From CAXXHQ01 sp963665265 (lineage in GTDB: Bacteria > Planctomycetota > Planctomycetia > Pirellulales > Thermoguttaceae): a stretch of DNA of 64,000 bases. The notes below the pieces were generated by a model. It saw nothing but the letters and a program-made list of their open reading frames with translations. It was not told the origin of the DNA and did not search any database. The stretch is from NCBI GenBank assembly GCA_963665265.2, contig OY762224.2, forward strand, positions 3,906,001 through 3,970,000, written 5' to 3'. The translations under genes were made by a program, and so were the position numbers. Positions 17,685 to 27,378 of this stretch are shown here, piece after piece (the first letter of the stretch is position 1; each line of letters opens with the position of its first letter).

Positions 17685-20045
17685 ATGGATATGGCTATCC
17701 TTGGTCGTCGGTTTGCCGCTTTGATTCTTGCCGAACGTCAGCGATCGCTCCGCTCGCTTTCCGTCTTGGCCGTTGTACTTCTCTCATCGAGCACGCTTTT
17801 TGCGGCCTCGATTTGGGATCGTCGTTCGAATTCGTCGAATAATTCGGAGTCGCAGCCGCAACAAGCGGAGAGACTAAACGAAGCCGCCGCGAAGCCGGCG
17901 CCTTCGGCCGAAGATGCGGCGAACAAACCCGACTCGAAAGGCGAAGAGGGAGTCGCCGTTATCGAGGACAAGAACAAAAAAGCCGAAGCCGACGTTCAAA
18001 AAGAAGACAAAGAAAAAAAGCCGGAAAAGAAAACCGACGCCGCCGCGAAAAAATCGACGCCCGCCTCGCCGGTTTCTCTGCTCGGCGATCCTCTTGCCCA
18101 AGGCAAAATCAAGTTAATGCAGCAAGAGATCGTCGCCGCCGTGAAGAAACGCGGCAACGAAGACGACTTCTCCCGCTTTTTGCGCTATACCGGACGCAAG
18201 CTTGACTCCACCGCCGGTCCCTATACCGGGTCGGAGCTGACCGGCAACTGCCGCCTGAGCTGGTACGACCATCTACTACGTAATCCGATCTCGGCCCCCG
18301 CCGAAGCGGAAATTTTCACCCGTGAATTGCATCGCAACGCCATGGGCGACGTCGCCGGTTTTGAACGCATTTTGGTGACGGCCGAAAAGAAAATGGACAT
18401 CGTCGACCGAAAACCTCGCGATTTCAAAGAGGTCGACACTCCTCAAGAAGCGTTGGAGACGATAAAAAAATCGTTGGCCGACGCGCAGGTCGCCTACGCC
18501 GCCGCCCTGGCCCCTTTGACTAAAACGCAGCTCAACGAATTACAACAATATGCCGCATCGACCTTCCTCGGAAATAACGTCGTCGGTCATACGCTGAACG
18601 AGCGCGGCGAAGGACGGCGACTCTGCGATCTAATGGATGCCATGGACCGGAAGTCGCTTTTTGCGGCGGCCGACGCCTTGGCTCCGTTGGCCTCGAAGCA
18701 ATTGTTAGAAAAACTAAAAGAGCTTCCCGTTGATGAAGGCAAAAGCAAGCGCTTGACTTTCCCCGGCGTAACCGGCGAAATCGTTGACCGTATCGATACG
18801 CCGGCCGGCACGATCATCATCGGCGGCAAAGGTCCCAACACGTATCAACTCGACGCCATGCCCGGCGTCTGTTGCGTGATCGATCTCGGCGGTAAAGACA
18901 CTTATATCGACGGCGTGGTCGGGCCGACCCGTCCGCTTTTGGTGACGATGGATCTCAGCGGTAATGACTTATACCGCAGCGCCAAGCCCGGCGTTCAAGG
19001 CGGCGCTTTGCTCGGCGTCTCGATGTTGCTCGATCTTGAAGGCGACGACGTTTATCAAGCGCAAGACTTGGCGCAAGCCTCGGCGATCGCCGGCGTCGGC
19101 ATCTTGATCGACTACGCCGGAAACGATCATTACGTCGCCGTTCGTCGCGCCCAAGGGCACGCCCTTTGCGGACTTGGCATCTTAATCGACAAGTCGGGGA
19201 CGGACGACTATCACGCCGCGATGTGGGCGCAAGGATTCGGCGCTCCGATGGGCTTCGGCCTGCTCGACGACGTTAAAGGAAACGATCATTACTATTGCGG
19301 CGGGATGTGGCGCGACTCGTATCCCGAAACGCCCGGCATGGAAGGCTGGGGGCAAGGCGTCGGAGCGGGCATCCGCCAAGTCGCCGACGGCGGCATCGGC
19401 GTTATCCTCGACGGCGCCGGCGACGACGTCTATGAGTTCGATTACCTCTCGCACGGCGGCGGTTACTGGTGCGGATGCGGTTTCGCCCGCGACTTCGCCG
19501 GAAACGATCAACGCCTCATCACGCGTAAAGCATATAACGGCGGCCAACGCACCGAGCCGCTCTTCCAACGTTTCGGATGCGGCTGGGGATGCCATTACTC
19601 GATCGGCTTCTGCATCGACGACTCCGGCAACGACCTCTACGAAGGAACGATCATGGGAACCGGCATGGCATGGGATTGCTCCACCGGCATGCTCCTCGAA
19701 TTCGGCGGAAACGATCATTACGCTTCGACCGGCGGACTAACCCAAGGCACGTCAAATCAAATGGGGTTCGGCGTCCTCTTCGATTATAACGGCGATGACC
19801 AATACGACGGCTACGGCCAAGGCTACGCGACGTCGAACCAAACGTATCATCCAATGCCGGATTGCGGAGGCAATTTCGCCTTCGTAATCGATTACGGCGG
19901 AAAAGACACGTACGGTTGCGGAGCCGAAAACAACGTCTTCTTGCAACGCGGAACCAGCGGCGGCTTCTTGATCGACCGGCCGCGACAAGACGAGATTCAG
20001 CAAACGGCCAAGGCGCAAACGCAAGTTCAAAACGCCACGGAATGA
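17685..20045 (+). CDS. Secreted protein with twelve G-x-D-x-Y repeats
   Basis: 786 residues. A signal peptide (LRSLSVLAVVLLSSSTLFAASI) is followed by ~100 residues of Ala/Lys/Glu-rich low complexity (to about residue 125), then a helical region. From residue ~402 to ~743 a repeat recurs about every 25-45 residues: GGKDTYI, GNDLYRS, GDDVYQA, GNDHYVA, GTDDYHA, GNDHYYC, GDDVYEF, GNDQRLI, GNDLYEG, GNDHYAS, GDDQYDG, GKDTYGC. Between them are G/Q-rich turns such as AQGFGAPMGFGLL and GWGQGVGAGI. This looks like a beta-solenoid, possibly metal-binding, and recalls RTX repeats without matching their nonapeptide. AGGAG precedes the ATG at 17685. Family not recognised. Confidence 0.75.
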   Translation: MDMAILGRRFAALILAERQRSLRSLSVLAVVLLSSSTLFAASIWDRRSNSSNNSESQPQQAERLNEAAAKPAPSAEDAANKPDSKGEEGVAVIEDKNKKAEADVQKEDKEKKPEKKTDAAAKKSTPASPVSLLGDPLAQGKIKLMQQEIVAAVKKRGNEDDFSRFLRYTGRKLDSTAGPYTGSELTGNCRLSWYDHLLRNPISAPAEAEIFTRELHRNAMGDVAGFERILVTAEKKMDIVDRKPRDFKEVDTPQEALETIKKSLADAQVAYAAALAPLTKTQLNELQQYAASTFLGNNVVGHTLNERGEGRRLCDLMDAMDRKSLFAAADALAPLASKQLLEKLKELPVDEGKSKRLTFPGVTGEIVDRIDTPAGTIIIGGKGPNTYQLDAMPGVCCVIDLGGKDTYIDGVVGPTRPLLVTMDLSGNDLYRSAKPGVQGGALLGVSMLLDLEGDDVYQAQDLAQASAIAGVGILIDYAGNDHYVAVRRAQGHALCGLGILIDKSGTDDYHAAMWAQGFGAPMGFGLLDDVKGNDHYYCGGMWRDSYPETPGMEGWGQGVGAGIRQVADGGIGVILDGAGDDVYEFDYLSHGGGYWCGCGFARDFAGNDQRLITRKAYNGGQRTEPLFQRFGCGWGCHYSIGFCIDDSGNDLYEGTIMGTGMAWDCSTGMLLEFGGNDHYASTGGLTQGTSNQMGFGVLFDYNGDDQYDGYGQGYATSNQTYHPMPDCGGNFAFVIDYGGKDTYGCGAENNVFLQRGTSGGFLIDRPRQDEIQQTAKAQTQVQNATE

Positions 20046-20147
20046 TGAAAAGGGCCGAGTGAAGCCAATAATTTAAGATGCTTGCCGTTCGTCGCCGTGA
20101 ATCAGTAACTTCCGGCGGCGACGTTCAACGAAAAGGATGCCGTTGAG

Positions 20148-21746
20148 ATGATTCGATACGCAAAACTATACGCTTGTCTTAGCTGTTTCGCTTTCGCCGT
20201 CGCGATAGCCCCGCTCGGAGTCTCCGCTCTCCGCGCCGCCGACGATTCGTCGCCGACGCTCTCGACGGAGGGAACCGCCTCCGACGAAGCCGTCGTCGCT
20301 TCGACCAAGGAAGAGCCGAAAGAGCCGGCGAAAATCGTGCTTAAGGAAATTCAACAGGGCAAAGAGGAAGCCGACCAAAAGGCCGAGGAAGGCGCCGCCG
20401 TCTCCGCCGACGACAAAACGAATTCCGCACAAGCCGCCGTAAAACCGACCGACGACTCCGCCGCGGAAACCGCCGTCAAAGCCCCCGAAAAGCAATCGAC
20501 TTCGGAAACCGCCGACGCCCCAAAAAAAACGGCCCCTAAAAAAACTGACGTCTCCCGAAAAGATGCCGACGAATCGGCGAAACCCGCTGAGGAAAAAACG
20601 AACGAGACGAATAGCGACGCTAAGGAAGGCGCCTCCAAGGAAAGTAAAAAATCGGCCGCCGCCAAACCGGCGAAGCCGAAAAGGCAGCTCACGCCCGCCA
20701 TGACCGAACTTCGCGATCAAGTTCGTCAAACGTTGGCCTTCCACCATCGCCAGCCGCTCAATTCACAGCAGAATACCGTCAGCGAAGTCATCAACTTCTG
20801 CTGGGCATACGGGTGCTTCACCGAAATGACTCTCAACGACGCCAACGGCGAACGGCGAGTCAACGGCGTTACTTGCCTCTGCTGGAACTATCCCTGCGGC
20901 GGATTCTACCCGCTAATGATGAGCCAAGGACACGTCTCGGCAGGCTTGGGATACGGCCTGCAAATGCGTCCGTCGCAATTGCTCGCCACATTGGCCGTCT
21001 CGCGCGTTCAGGCCACGTATCCGGTGCGCGTCGGCGAAACGACCCGCAACGTGGCCGACCTCGTCGAGAGCGAAAAACTCTCCTGCCGCGCCGGCTCCGA
21101 TCTCTCGATGAAACTGATCGGTCTTTCCTACTACGTCGGCGACGCGACTTGGAAGAACGACCTCGGCGAGGAATGGTCCGTCGAACGCCTCGTTAAAGAA
21201 GAATTGAAGCAACCGGTTCTGAGCGCGCCTGACGGCGGCAACAATCGCCTCTTCGCCCTCAGCTTCGCGATCGCACGCCGCGAACGCCGTGACCAGCCGG
21301 TCGTCGGCATTTACGCCGACGCCCAAAAATATCTCCGCGAAATGCAAAAGTTCTCCTACAACCTGCAAAATTCCGACGGCTCGTGGGGCTTCTTCCTCTC
21401 GGCCCGCGGCGCAAACGCCGACTTCTCCCTGCAACTCCGTTCGACCGCGTACATCACCGAATGGCTGACGCTCGCCGCCTCCGAGGACCGCTTGGAGGAC
21501 CCGCGTTTGGTCGCCGCCGTCACTTACCTCACGAACGGCCTGAACTCGCAACGCTATCGCACCGACGTTTCCGACTACTCGACGCAAGAGATCGAAGGGG
21601 TTATGCGAGCGGTCCACGCCTTGGCGCTCTACGACGAGCGAGAATTCAAACCGACCGACGTTGCGAAGCCCGCCGTCGATCCGAAACAAGATTCGACCGA
21701 GTCGGCGCAACGTCAACCCGTCTATCCGCAAACGACGGCGAGATAG
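20148..21746 (+). CDS. Secreted protein with low-complexity linker and prenyltransferase/cyclase-like toroid domain
   Basis: 532 residues. Signal peptide (YACLSCFAFAVAIAPLGVSALRAADD), then ~140 residues rich in Ala/Glu/Lys/Ser/Thr, then a C-terminal domain from residue ~180. That domain has short helices and repeat-like segments such as FSYNLQNSDGSWGFFLSARGANADFSLQ, similar in style to the QW repeats of alpha/alpha-toroid proteins (squalene cyclase, prenyltransferase beta). No DxDD acid motif is visible, so enzyme activity is doubtful. Conserved-looking cysteines occur in FCWAYGCFTEM and CLCWNYPCGG. It follows the G-x-D-x-Y repeat gene by 102 bp with the same kind of leader and linker, so the two may form an operon and a surface complex. 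Confidence 0.65.
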   Translation: MIRYAKLYACLSCFAFAVAIAPLGVSALRAADDSSPTLSTEGTASDEAVVASTKEEPKEPAKIVLKEIQQGKEEADQKAEEGAAVSADDKTNSAQAAVKPTDDSAAETAVKAPEKQSTSETADAPKKTAPKKTDVSRKDADESAKPAEEKTNETNSDAKEGASKESKKSAAAKPAKPKRQLTPAMTELRDQVRQTLAFHHRQPLNSQQNTVSEVINFCWAYGCFTEMTLNDANGERRVNGVTCLCWNYPCGGFYPLMMSQGHVSAGLGYGLQMRPSQLLATLAVSRVQATYPVRVGETTRNVADLVESEKLSCRAGSDLSMKLIGLSYYVGDATWKNDLGEEWSVERLVKEELKQPVLSAPDGGNNRLFALSFAIARRERRDQPVVGIYADAQKYLREMQKFSYNLQNSDGSWGFFLSARGANADFSLQLRSTAYITEWLTLAASEDRLEDPRLVAAVTYLTNGLNSQRYRTDVSDYSTQEIEGVMRAVHALALYDEREFKPTDVAKPAVDPKQDSTESAQRQPVYPQTTAR

Positions 21747-21771
21747 CGTCCAAGCTCCCGCAAGAAAACGC

Positions 21772-21805
21772 AATGCGGCCGGACTTTTTCAGGTCCGACC
21801 GCATT
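21772..21805 (+). terminator. Hairpin downstream of toroid-like gene
   Basis: AATGCGGCCGGAC / GTCCGACCGCATT pair with one mismatch around an 8-base T-rich loop. It is followed by two more small inverted repeats, CTCTCCCCGCGGGAGAG (about 21810-21826) and GGGCGAGGGCGTTCGCCC, which look like a repeat element. Confidence 0.55.
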
Positions 21806-21885
21806 ACTCTCTCCCCGCGGGAGAGATTGGGCGAGGGCGTTCGCCCGTTATTCTATTTCGCGGGAACAAATCCCCCGCTTTCTCG

Positions 21886-24384
21886 TTAAGCCCAAACGTC
21901 GGCGGCCAAGGTGGCGTCGACGAACGACGACAATCCGCCGGCCTGGGCGAAGTCCGCTCGCAACGTATTCAAATCGCCGCCCCAATCGTCGAAATAGGCC
22001 TCAAGCAAATCGTTCGCGGCGGCGAAAGTTTTATCGATCGCCGAAAGCGGGTCGCTCTCGTCAAAGCTCGCGCCGTTCGCTTGCAGTTGAGCGAGAGAGC
22101 CGTTTTCAACGCTCACCATGACGTCGCTCTCGAAGCTCGTCTCATTCGCCGTTTGCGACTCGGCGAAGGCAAGCGAAGTCTCGGCCGAAGCGAGAACGCG
22201 GGCGCTTTCAAATATGCTCGCCTTCAAGCTGGTCGAAACCGCGCTCGTCGGCTTGCCCGAAATCGCCACGGTTCCCGACGTGCTCGAAGTGACGATCCAA
22301 GTGCAAGTCGCCTGAATTTGCGCCCAAGTCAATTGGCCGGGCTGGTTCGTTCCCCACGGGTTGTACAACGTGAATTTATCGGTCGAAGCGTTGTACCCGA
22401 TAATGCCGTAGGCGTGATTTCCATAGAGGCCGTACGTCGTCCCGGACAGCGAGGTCGTACCGGTCGAAACGGCCTTGTTCGCCGCCAACGCGTTGATCGT
22501 CGCCTGCTTGGCGCTCGCCCAACTCACGATGTAGTCAGCCGAATTGTAGCCCAAGACCTGCGCGTTGACCGTTCCCATCCAACCTCCTTCGATCGAGGCG
22601 TAAGCGTTCTTTCCGTCACGCCCTTCCTTGCCGGTCTCGTTCCACTGGGCGTAGGCCTTCTCGGCCAAAGCGATCCACAGCGTATTGGCCGTGTTGTTAT
22701 AGTACGACCCGTAATTCGAATAGGCGAACATGCCCGACGAATAAGTCGGCAACATGGAGTTGACCGTCACGTAATCGGCCGTGCCCGCGCCGCTCGAAAA
22801 ACCGTCGCTAATACTGCCGTCGCTGTTGTAGAAGTTACTATACGACCCGGAGTAGAAGCGAACGGTGTACGTGCCGTCGCCGTTGTCGATGAACATGTTC
22901 TTCACCGCGTTCGGATTGCTGTCAGCCAACATTCCCAACGCCGTGATGAAATAGCAATCGCCCAACGCGCCTTGATGCTCGTCCAAATACGAAGGCGATT
23001 GCGCGAAAAGCGAACCGGACGCCTGCTTATACGTAATCGACGAACTGGTTAACGCCGGCACGTCGGCGCCTAAAAACCATTTGCCGATGAGCTTTTCCAT
23101 CTGCGCAGCCGTGCTTCCGGCGGCCAGATTGCCGAGCGTCGTCCCTTGATACTTCGCGTTGGCCGTGTTGCCGTTCACTACGTCGCTCGCCAAAACGCGC
23201 ACGTACTCGGGAATATTCCACGCCGAAGCTTGACTGACGATCTTCTTCAAATCGCTGAATTCAGTAGCGTCCACAACGCCGTCGGCTTCGGTGCATCGTA
23301 AAATCTGAATCATGTCGGCCCGACTGATCGATCCGTCGGCGAAGAGGCTCTTCGTCAACGTCGACAACGTCGAATTGATCACCGCGGTTGGATTCGCTTG
23401 GATCGTGACCGTCGCTTTCGCCGACAGCGAGCCGCACTTGGCCATGACGGTGGCCTTTCCGATCGCGCTTCCGACGAACAATCCTGACGACGAAATCGTG
23501 CCCGTCGTGGTCGTCCATACGGTCGCCGGCGGATTTTCCATGGCGTTCTTGAATTGATCAAAAGTCTGGAACGCGAACTGCTGTTCGACGCCTTGCAGAA
23601 CCGTCGCCGTGTTCGGCGTGAGAGCTACGCTCTTTAACGTCTGATTGACGCTAACCGTAACGGAGAAGGAAAGGTTCGGATAGTAAACCGACGTGGCCTT
23701 TAAGGTATAAGAACCGGCCTTACCGAACGCGGCCGTCATCGCCAACCCCGCCCCGCTAAACGTCGGCGTGGGGGCGCCGTCCGGCATCGACGTCGCCGAC
23801 CAACTCAATACGGGTGCCGCGCTGATCGTATTGCCGAATTGATCGATAAACCGAGGAACCGTGACTTTCACGCTAGTCGTGCTTGTGCTATACGACGACG
23901 TGAAGGCGGCGAAACCGGAAGGAACCTGCGCAACGACCACGCGGAGCGAATTGGTCGTATAACGTCCCGCTTGATCGATCATCCGCACGGACAAAGTATA
24001 CGTTCCCGCCTTGACGAACGAAATGGTCGTATTCTTAGCTTCGTTCGTGCCGTTCGCGCTAAAAGTCGCGCCCCCCGACGCCGACCATTGATATATTAGA
24101 TTCGCCTCGCCGCCGTCGTCGTTTCCCATAACCGAGATTGAAGCCGACGTGCCGGTGATCGTCGAACCGCCGCCGACGGAGACCGCTTGAGCCACCGTCG
24201 GGGCCGCGTTTCTCACCACAGCCGCGGCGGCTCGCGTTCCTATCGACAACGCCGAACCGGCAAGTAAACTCGTCCCGCTCATCATTTCGCGGGCTTCCAA
24301 TTGCTCGGCGCGAAGTAGACGTTTCCTTTTCTCGGAGGATTTATCGGACGACTTGCGGGAAGAAAGCAGGTGACGACCCGTCAT
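21886..24384 (-). CDS. Secreted calpain-like cysteine protease with Ig-like domains (copy 1)
   Basis: 832 residues. It begins with the planctomycete export leader (KRLLRAEQLEAREMMSG), then PKD/Ig-like beta domains (~50-270) and a BIG_2-like domain (SVALTPNTATVLQGVEQQF ... GTISSSGLFVGSAIGKATV). Next comes a helical domain (ADMIQILRCTEADGVVDATEF ... LIGKWFLGADVP). The C-terminal catalytic domain has the calpain (peptidase C2) triad: Cys477 in QGALGDCYFITALG, His657 in YGNHAYGIIGY and Asn675 in LYNPWG. ATG at 24384 has AGGAGCGAG upstream on the minus strand. It is a paralogue of the gene upstream. Role: probably an exported protease, or a self-processing surface protein. Confidence 0.88.
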   Translation of the reverse strand: MTGRHLLSSRKSSDKSSEKRKRLLRAEQLEAREMMSGTSLLAGSALSIGTRAAAAVVRNAAPTVAQAVSVGGGSTITGTSASISVMGNDDGGEANLIYQWSASGGATFSANGTNEAKNTTISFVKAGTYTLSVRMIDQAGRYTTNSLRVVVAQVPSGFAAFTSSYSTSTTSVKVTVPRFIDQFGNTISAAPVLSWSATSMPDGAPTPTFSGAGLAMTAAFGKAGSYTLKATSVYYPNLSFSVTVSVNQTLKSVALTPNTATVLQGVEQQFAFQTFDQFKNAMENPPATVWTTTTGTISSSGLFVGSAIGKATVMAKCGSLSAKATVTIQANPTAVINSTLSTLTKSLFADGSISRADMIQILRCTEADGVVDATEFSDLKKIVSQASAWNIPEYVRVLASDVVNGNTANAKYQGTTLGNLAAGSTAAQMEKLIGKWFLGADVPALTSSSITYKQASGSLFAQSPSYLDEHQGALGDCYFITALGMLADSNPNAVKNMFIDNGDGTYTVRFYSGSYSNFYNSDGSISDGFSSGAGTADYVTVNSMLPTYSSGMFAYSNYGSYYNNTANTLWIALAEKAYAQWNETGKEGRDGKNAYASIEGGWMGTVNAQVLGYNSADYIVSWASAKQATINALAANKAVSTGTTSLSGTTYGLYGNHAYGIIGYNASTDKFTLYNPWGTNQPGQLTWAQIQATCTWIVTSSTSGTVAISGKPTSAVSTSLKASIFESARVLASAETSLAFAESQTANETSFESDVMVSVENGSLAQLQANGASFDESDPLSAIDKTFAAANDLLEAYFDDWGGDLNTLRADFAQAGGLSSFVDATLAADVWA

Positions 24385-24816
24385 GTTCTCGCTCCTGGTG
24401 CAGGAATCGCTGAAAAGTATCAAAACCCAAACGCGTTTGCGGCAAGCCGCCGCGCCGCGAGAAGAACTTCTCCGACGCTTCAAACAAACGCCGATTCGGA
24501 GAACCCGCTTTTCCTCGCCGATTGCGAATGCGAAAAACGGGCGACAGGATCGACGTACATGATGCGTCCATGCGTTTCGGGTTGACGTCTTTCGACGTCC
24601 GGAAGCGACCTCCGCCTTCAGTCGCTTTTCAAGACAAGATCTAACTTCGTCGCATCTGAAATCTATGTTAGCTTTCCTCCGCCGTCAAAAAACCCTTTTC
24701 CTAAAGTCGATTTTTGACATAGCCGACTTGCAATTCGAGGCCGCTTGACGCGGTTATAGCGACCCGAACCGCTCCCCCCTTAACGCAGAACGGGGGGGAT
24801 TCAAGCGCAGCGTCGC
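24385..24816. other. Intergenic between the two calpain-like genes
   Basis: 432 bp without a gene. It contains A/T-rich sequence near 24660-24720. A hairpin at 24796-24825 (GGGATTCAAGCG / CGCTTAAATCCC, one mismatch) overlaps the 3' end of the upstream gene and may terminate or stabilise its transcript. No promoter recognised. Confidence 0.4.
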
Positions 24817-27378
24817 TTAAATCCCTACTTCGCGCAATTCGGCGAAGTTATCGAAGAGAAGCGCCTCGCTCATCCAATTATCAAGCGAAGCTTCATGCCG
24901 TAGGTCGTCTCGGAAGAAGTTTGTCCAATCAGAATTGTTTTCAGCGTCGCTACGAGAATCGCCCGACGATGCGAATTCCTCGGAAAGCATTGCGTCGACC
25001 GCCGCGAAACGATCGTCTATCGTTCGCGCCAAATCCGACGACGTTTGAGGTTGCGCGCCGTCCGACTTAATTGCCGTCCGGCTCTCGCTCAAATCGGAGG
25101 CCGCTTTCACGGTGAAATCCAACGCCGTCGGCCGCGAAACGAACGCCTTCGCGGAATCCATCGCGGCGAGCGCCGACGAATTCTCGAACCGCCCCGCCTT
25201 CACGCTCATCGAAATGCCGCTCGAGGCCATGCCGGAAATCACCATGGTTCCCGACGTGTTCGCCACGACCATTTGCGTGCAAACGCCTTGAAGTTGCGCC
25301 CACGTTAGCGTTGCGGGCTGAATCCCTCCCCAGGGATTATACAGCGTGAACCTGCCGGTCGATGCGTTATAGCCGATGATCTCGTAGGCGTGATTGCTCG
25401 TTAGCCCGAATTTCGTTCCCGCCCACGTCAAAGTCGCGATCGTCACGGCTTTATGCGCGGCAATCGCGTCAACGGCGACGGTCTGACTCGTCGTCGCGAC
25501 TACGTAGTCCGTCGCGTTATAGCCGAGAACCTGTGCGTCGACCGTCGCCATCCAACCGCCCGCGATCGACGAATAGGCGTTCACGGCCGAGCGCCCCGCC
25601 TTTCCCGTCTCGCACCACTGGGCGTAGGCCTTCTCGGCCAGCGCGACCCACAAAGTGTTCGCCGTGTTATTGAAGGCGGCGCCGTAGTTGGCGTACGCGA
25701 AAGTTCCCGTTCCCGTCGTCGGCAACTGGAGATCGACCGTCACATAGTCGGCCGCTCCGAGGCCGTTTAAAAAACCGGCGCTGATGCTGCCGTCCGTCGC
25801 CGTGATCGTTCCATACGTGCCGGAGTAGAATCGTACCGTGAACGTGCCGTCGCCGTTATCGACGAACATATTGCGCACGGCGGTCTGATTGGCGTCGGCC
25901 AGCGTGCCTAGGGCCGCTAAGAAATAACAATCGTTGAGCGTCCCTTGCACGGCGTCGACATGAGTGGGCGTTATTGCGAACAACGAGCCGGAAACCGTCG
26001 TGTAGGACAACGAGACGTCCGTAAGCGTCGGATGGTCCGTCCCTAAAAACCACTTTCCGATGAGTTTTTCAAGCTGTGCCGTCGTGCTTCCGGCGTATAA
26101 ATTGCCAAGCGCGGCCCCCTGATAATTGGCGTTCGCCGGATTGCCGTTCACAATGTCATTGGCCAGAATCCGCACGTAGTCCGGAATCTTCCATGTCGTG
26201 GCTTGCCCTAAAATCGTCTGCAAATCGGCCATTTCAATGACGTCAACCACGCCGTCCGCCTCAGTGCATCGCAAAATCTGAATCATGTCGGCCCGATTGA
26301 TCGAGCCGTCGGCGAACAGAGCGGTCGTCAAAGCGGCCAACGCAGGGTCCACGATTATGTTCGTGTTGAGTTGAACCGTGACGCTCGCGCTCGACGACAA
26401 CCCTCCGCCTTGCGCCGTGACCGTGCTCGTTCCGAGAACGTTCCCCACGAACAATCCCGTCGAAGTTATCACGCCCGATGTGGCAGTCCAGGTAATCGCG
26501 GGCGGAACCGTCATCGCGTTTGAAAATTGATCTAATGCTTGGCAAGAAAATTGTTGATATACGCCCTGCATGAGCGTCGCCGTCGTCGGAGTCATCACGA
26601 GGCTCGTCAGCTTCTGCGAGATGGTCACCTTCGCGTAAAACGCAAGATTCGGGTATCCCGTCGCGACGGCCTTCAATGTGTATGCCCCGGCCTGCGAAAA
26701 CGTGGCGGTCATCGTCGTTCCCGAAACGCTGAACGTCGGGGCCGTGGCTCCGGTCGGCATCGTCGCCGCCGACCATGTCAACGCCGGTTGCGCCGCCAAC
26801 GCCACGCCGAACTGATCCACGACTTTCGGAACGGTCAAACTAACGCTCGTTCCGTTTATGCTAAAAACCGACGTCACGTTCGAGAAACTCGTTGGGGTCT
26901 GCCCAACGGTAACGCTTTTGGACGTGATCGCGTATAACCCGAATTTGTCGATTATTCGCGCCATCAAAACGTACGTGCCGGCCTTGTTGAACATGACGAC
27001 GGCGTTTCGCGCGTCGTGCGTTCCGTTCACGTTAAACGTCGCCTTGCCGTTCGCCGGCGCCGAGGAAACCGACCACTGATAAATGAGATTCGTTTCGCCG
27101 CCGTCGTCTTTTCCTAAGACCGATATTTGCGCCGTCTTCCCCGTAACGGTCGTTCCGCCGCCGATCGTCAAAGCTTGATCTACGGTCGGCGCCAAGTTTT
27201 TCACCACGGCAACCGGCGCTTTCGACGAATACCACCCCGCCGAACCCGCAAGCAAGCTCGTTCCGCTCAGTAATTCACGGGATTCCAATTGCTCGGCGCG
27301 AAGAAGACGATGACGTTTGCGACTGTCAGAAGACTTATCAGACGCGTTTCGGGAAGGAATTTTATGGCGACCGGACAT
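24817..27378 (-). CDS. Secreted calpain-like cysteine protease with Ig-like domains (copy 2)
   Basis: 853 residues, same architecture as the downstream neighbour: export leader (HRLLRAEQLESRELLSG), Ig/PKD-like domains, BIG_2-like domain (SLVMTPTTATLMQGVYQQF), helical domain (ADMIQILRCTEADGVVDVIEM ... LIGKWFLGTDHP) and calpain-type catalytic domain. The triad is Cys484 in QGTLNDCYFLAALG, His663 in TSNHAYEIIGY and Asn681 in LYNPWG; Asn replaces the Gly before Asp-Cys of copy 1. The C-terminal ~140 residues after the protease are acidic and differ between copies. ATG at 27378 has AGGAGCGAG upstream, the same site as copy 1. The longer ORF to 27534 is not used. Tandem duplication with diverged tails. 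Confidence 0.88.
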   Translation of the reverse strand: MSGRHKIPSRNASDKSSDSRKRHRLLRAEQLESRELLSGTSLLAGSAGWYSSKAPVAVVKNLAPTVDQALTIGGGTTVTGKTAQISVLGKDDGGETNLIYQWSVSSAPANGKATFNVNGTHDARNAVVMFNKAGTYVLMARIIDKFGLYAITSKSVTVGQTPTSFSNVTSVFSINGTSVSLTVPKVVDQFGVALAAQPALTWSAATMPTGATAPTFSVSGTTMTATFSQAGAYTLKAVATGYPNLAFYAKVTISQKLTSLVMTPTTATLMQGVYQQFSCQALDQFSNAMTVPPAITWTATSGVITSTGLFVGNVLGTSTVTAQGGGLSSSASVTVQLNTNIIVDPALAALTTALFADGSINRADMIQILRCTEADGVVDVIEMADLQTILGQATTWKIPDYVRILANDIVNGNPANANYQGAALGNLYAGSTTAQLEKLIGKWFLGTDHPTLTDVSLSYTTVSGSLFAITPTHVDAVQGTLNDCYFLAALGTLADANQTAVRNMFVDNGDGTFTVRFYSGTYGTITATDGSISAGFLNGLGAADYVTVDLQLPTTGTGTFAYANYGAAFNNTANTLWVALAEKAYAQWCETGKAGRSAVNAYSSIAGGWMATVDAQVLGYNATDYVVATTSQTVAVDAIAAHKAVTIATLTWAGTKFGLTSNHAYEIIGYNASTGRFTLYNPWGGIQPATLTWAQLQGVCTQMVVANTSGTMVISGMASSGISMSVKAGRFENSSALAAMDSAKAFVSRPTALDFTVKAASDLSESRTAIKSDGAQPQTSSDLARTIDDRFAAVDAMLSEEFASSGDSRSDAENNSDWTNFFRDDLRHEASLDNWMSEALLFDNFAELREVGI

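Noticed and set aside
20913..21773. 286-codon minus-strand frame
   Set aside because: Antisense to the secreted toroid-like gene; no ribosome-binding site, no domain.
21661..23052. 463-codon plus-strand frame across the calpain-like gene
   Set aside because: Antisense shadow of the 832-residue calpain-like protein; composition is Arg-rich without domains, and the real gene has leader, domains and catalytic triad.
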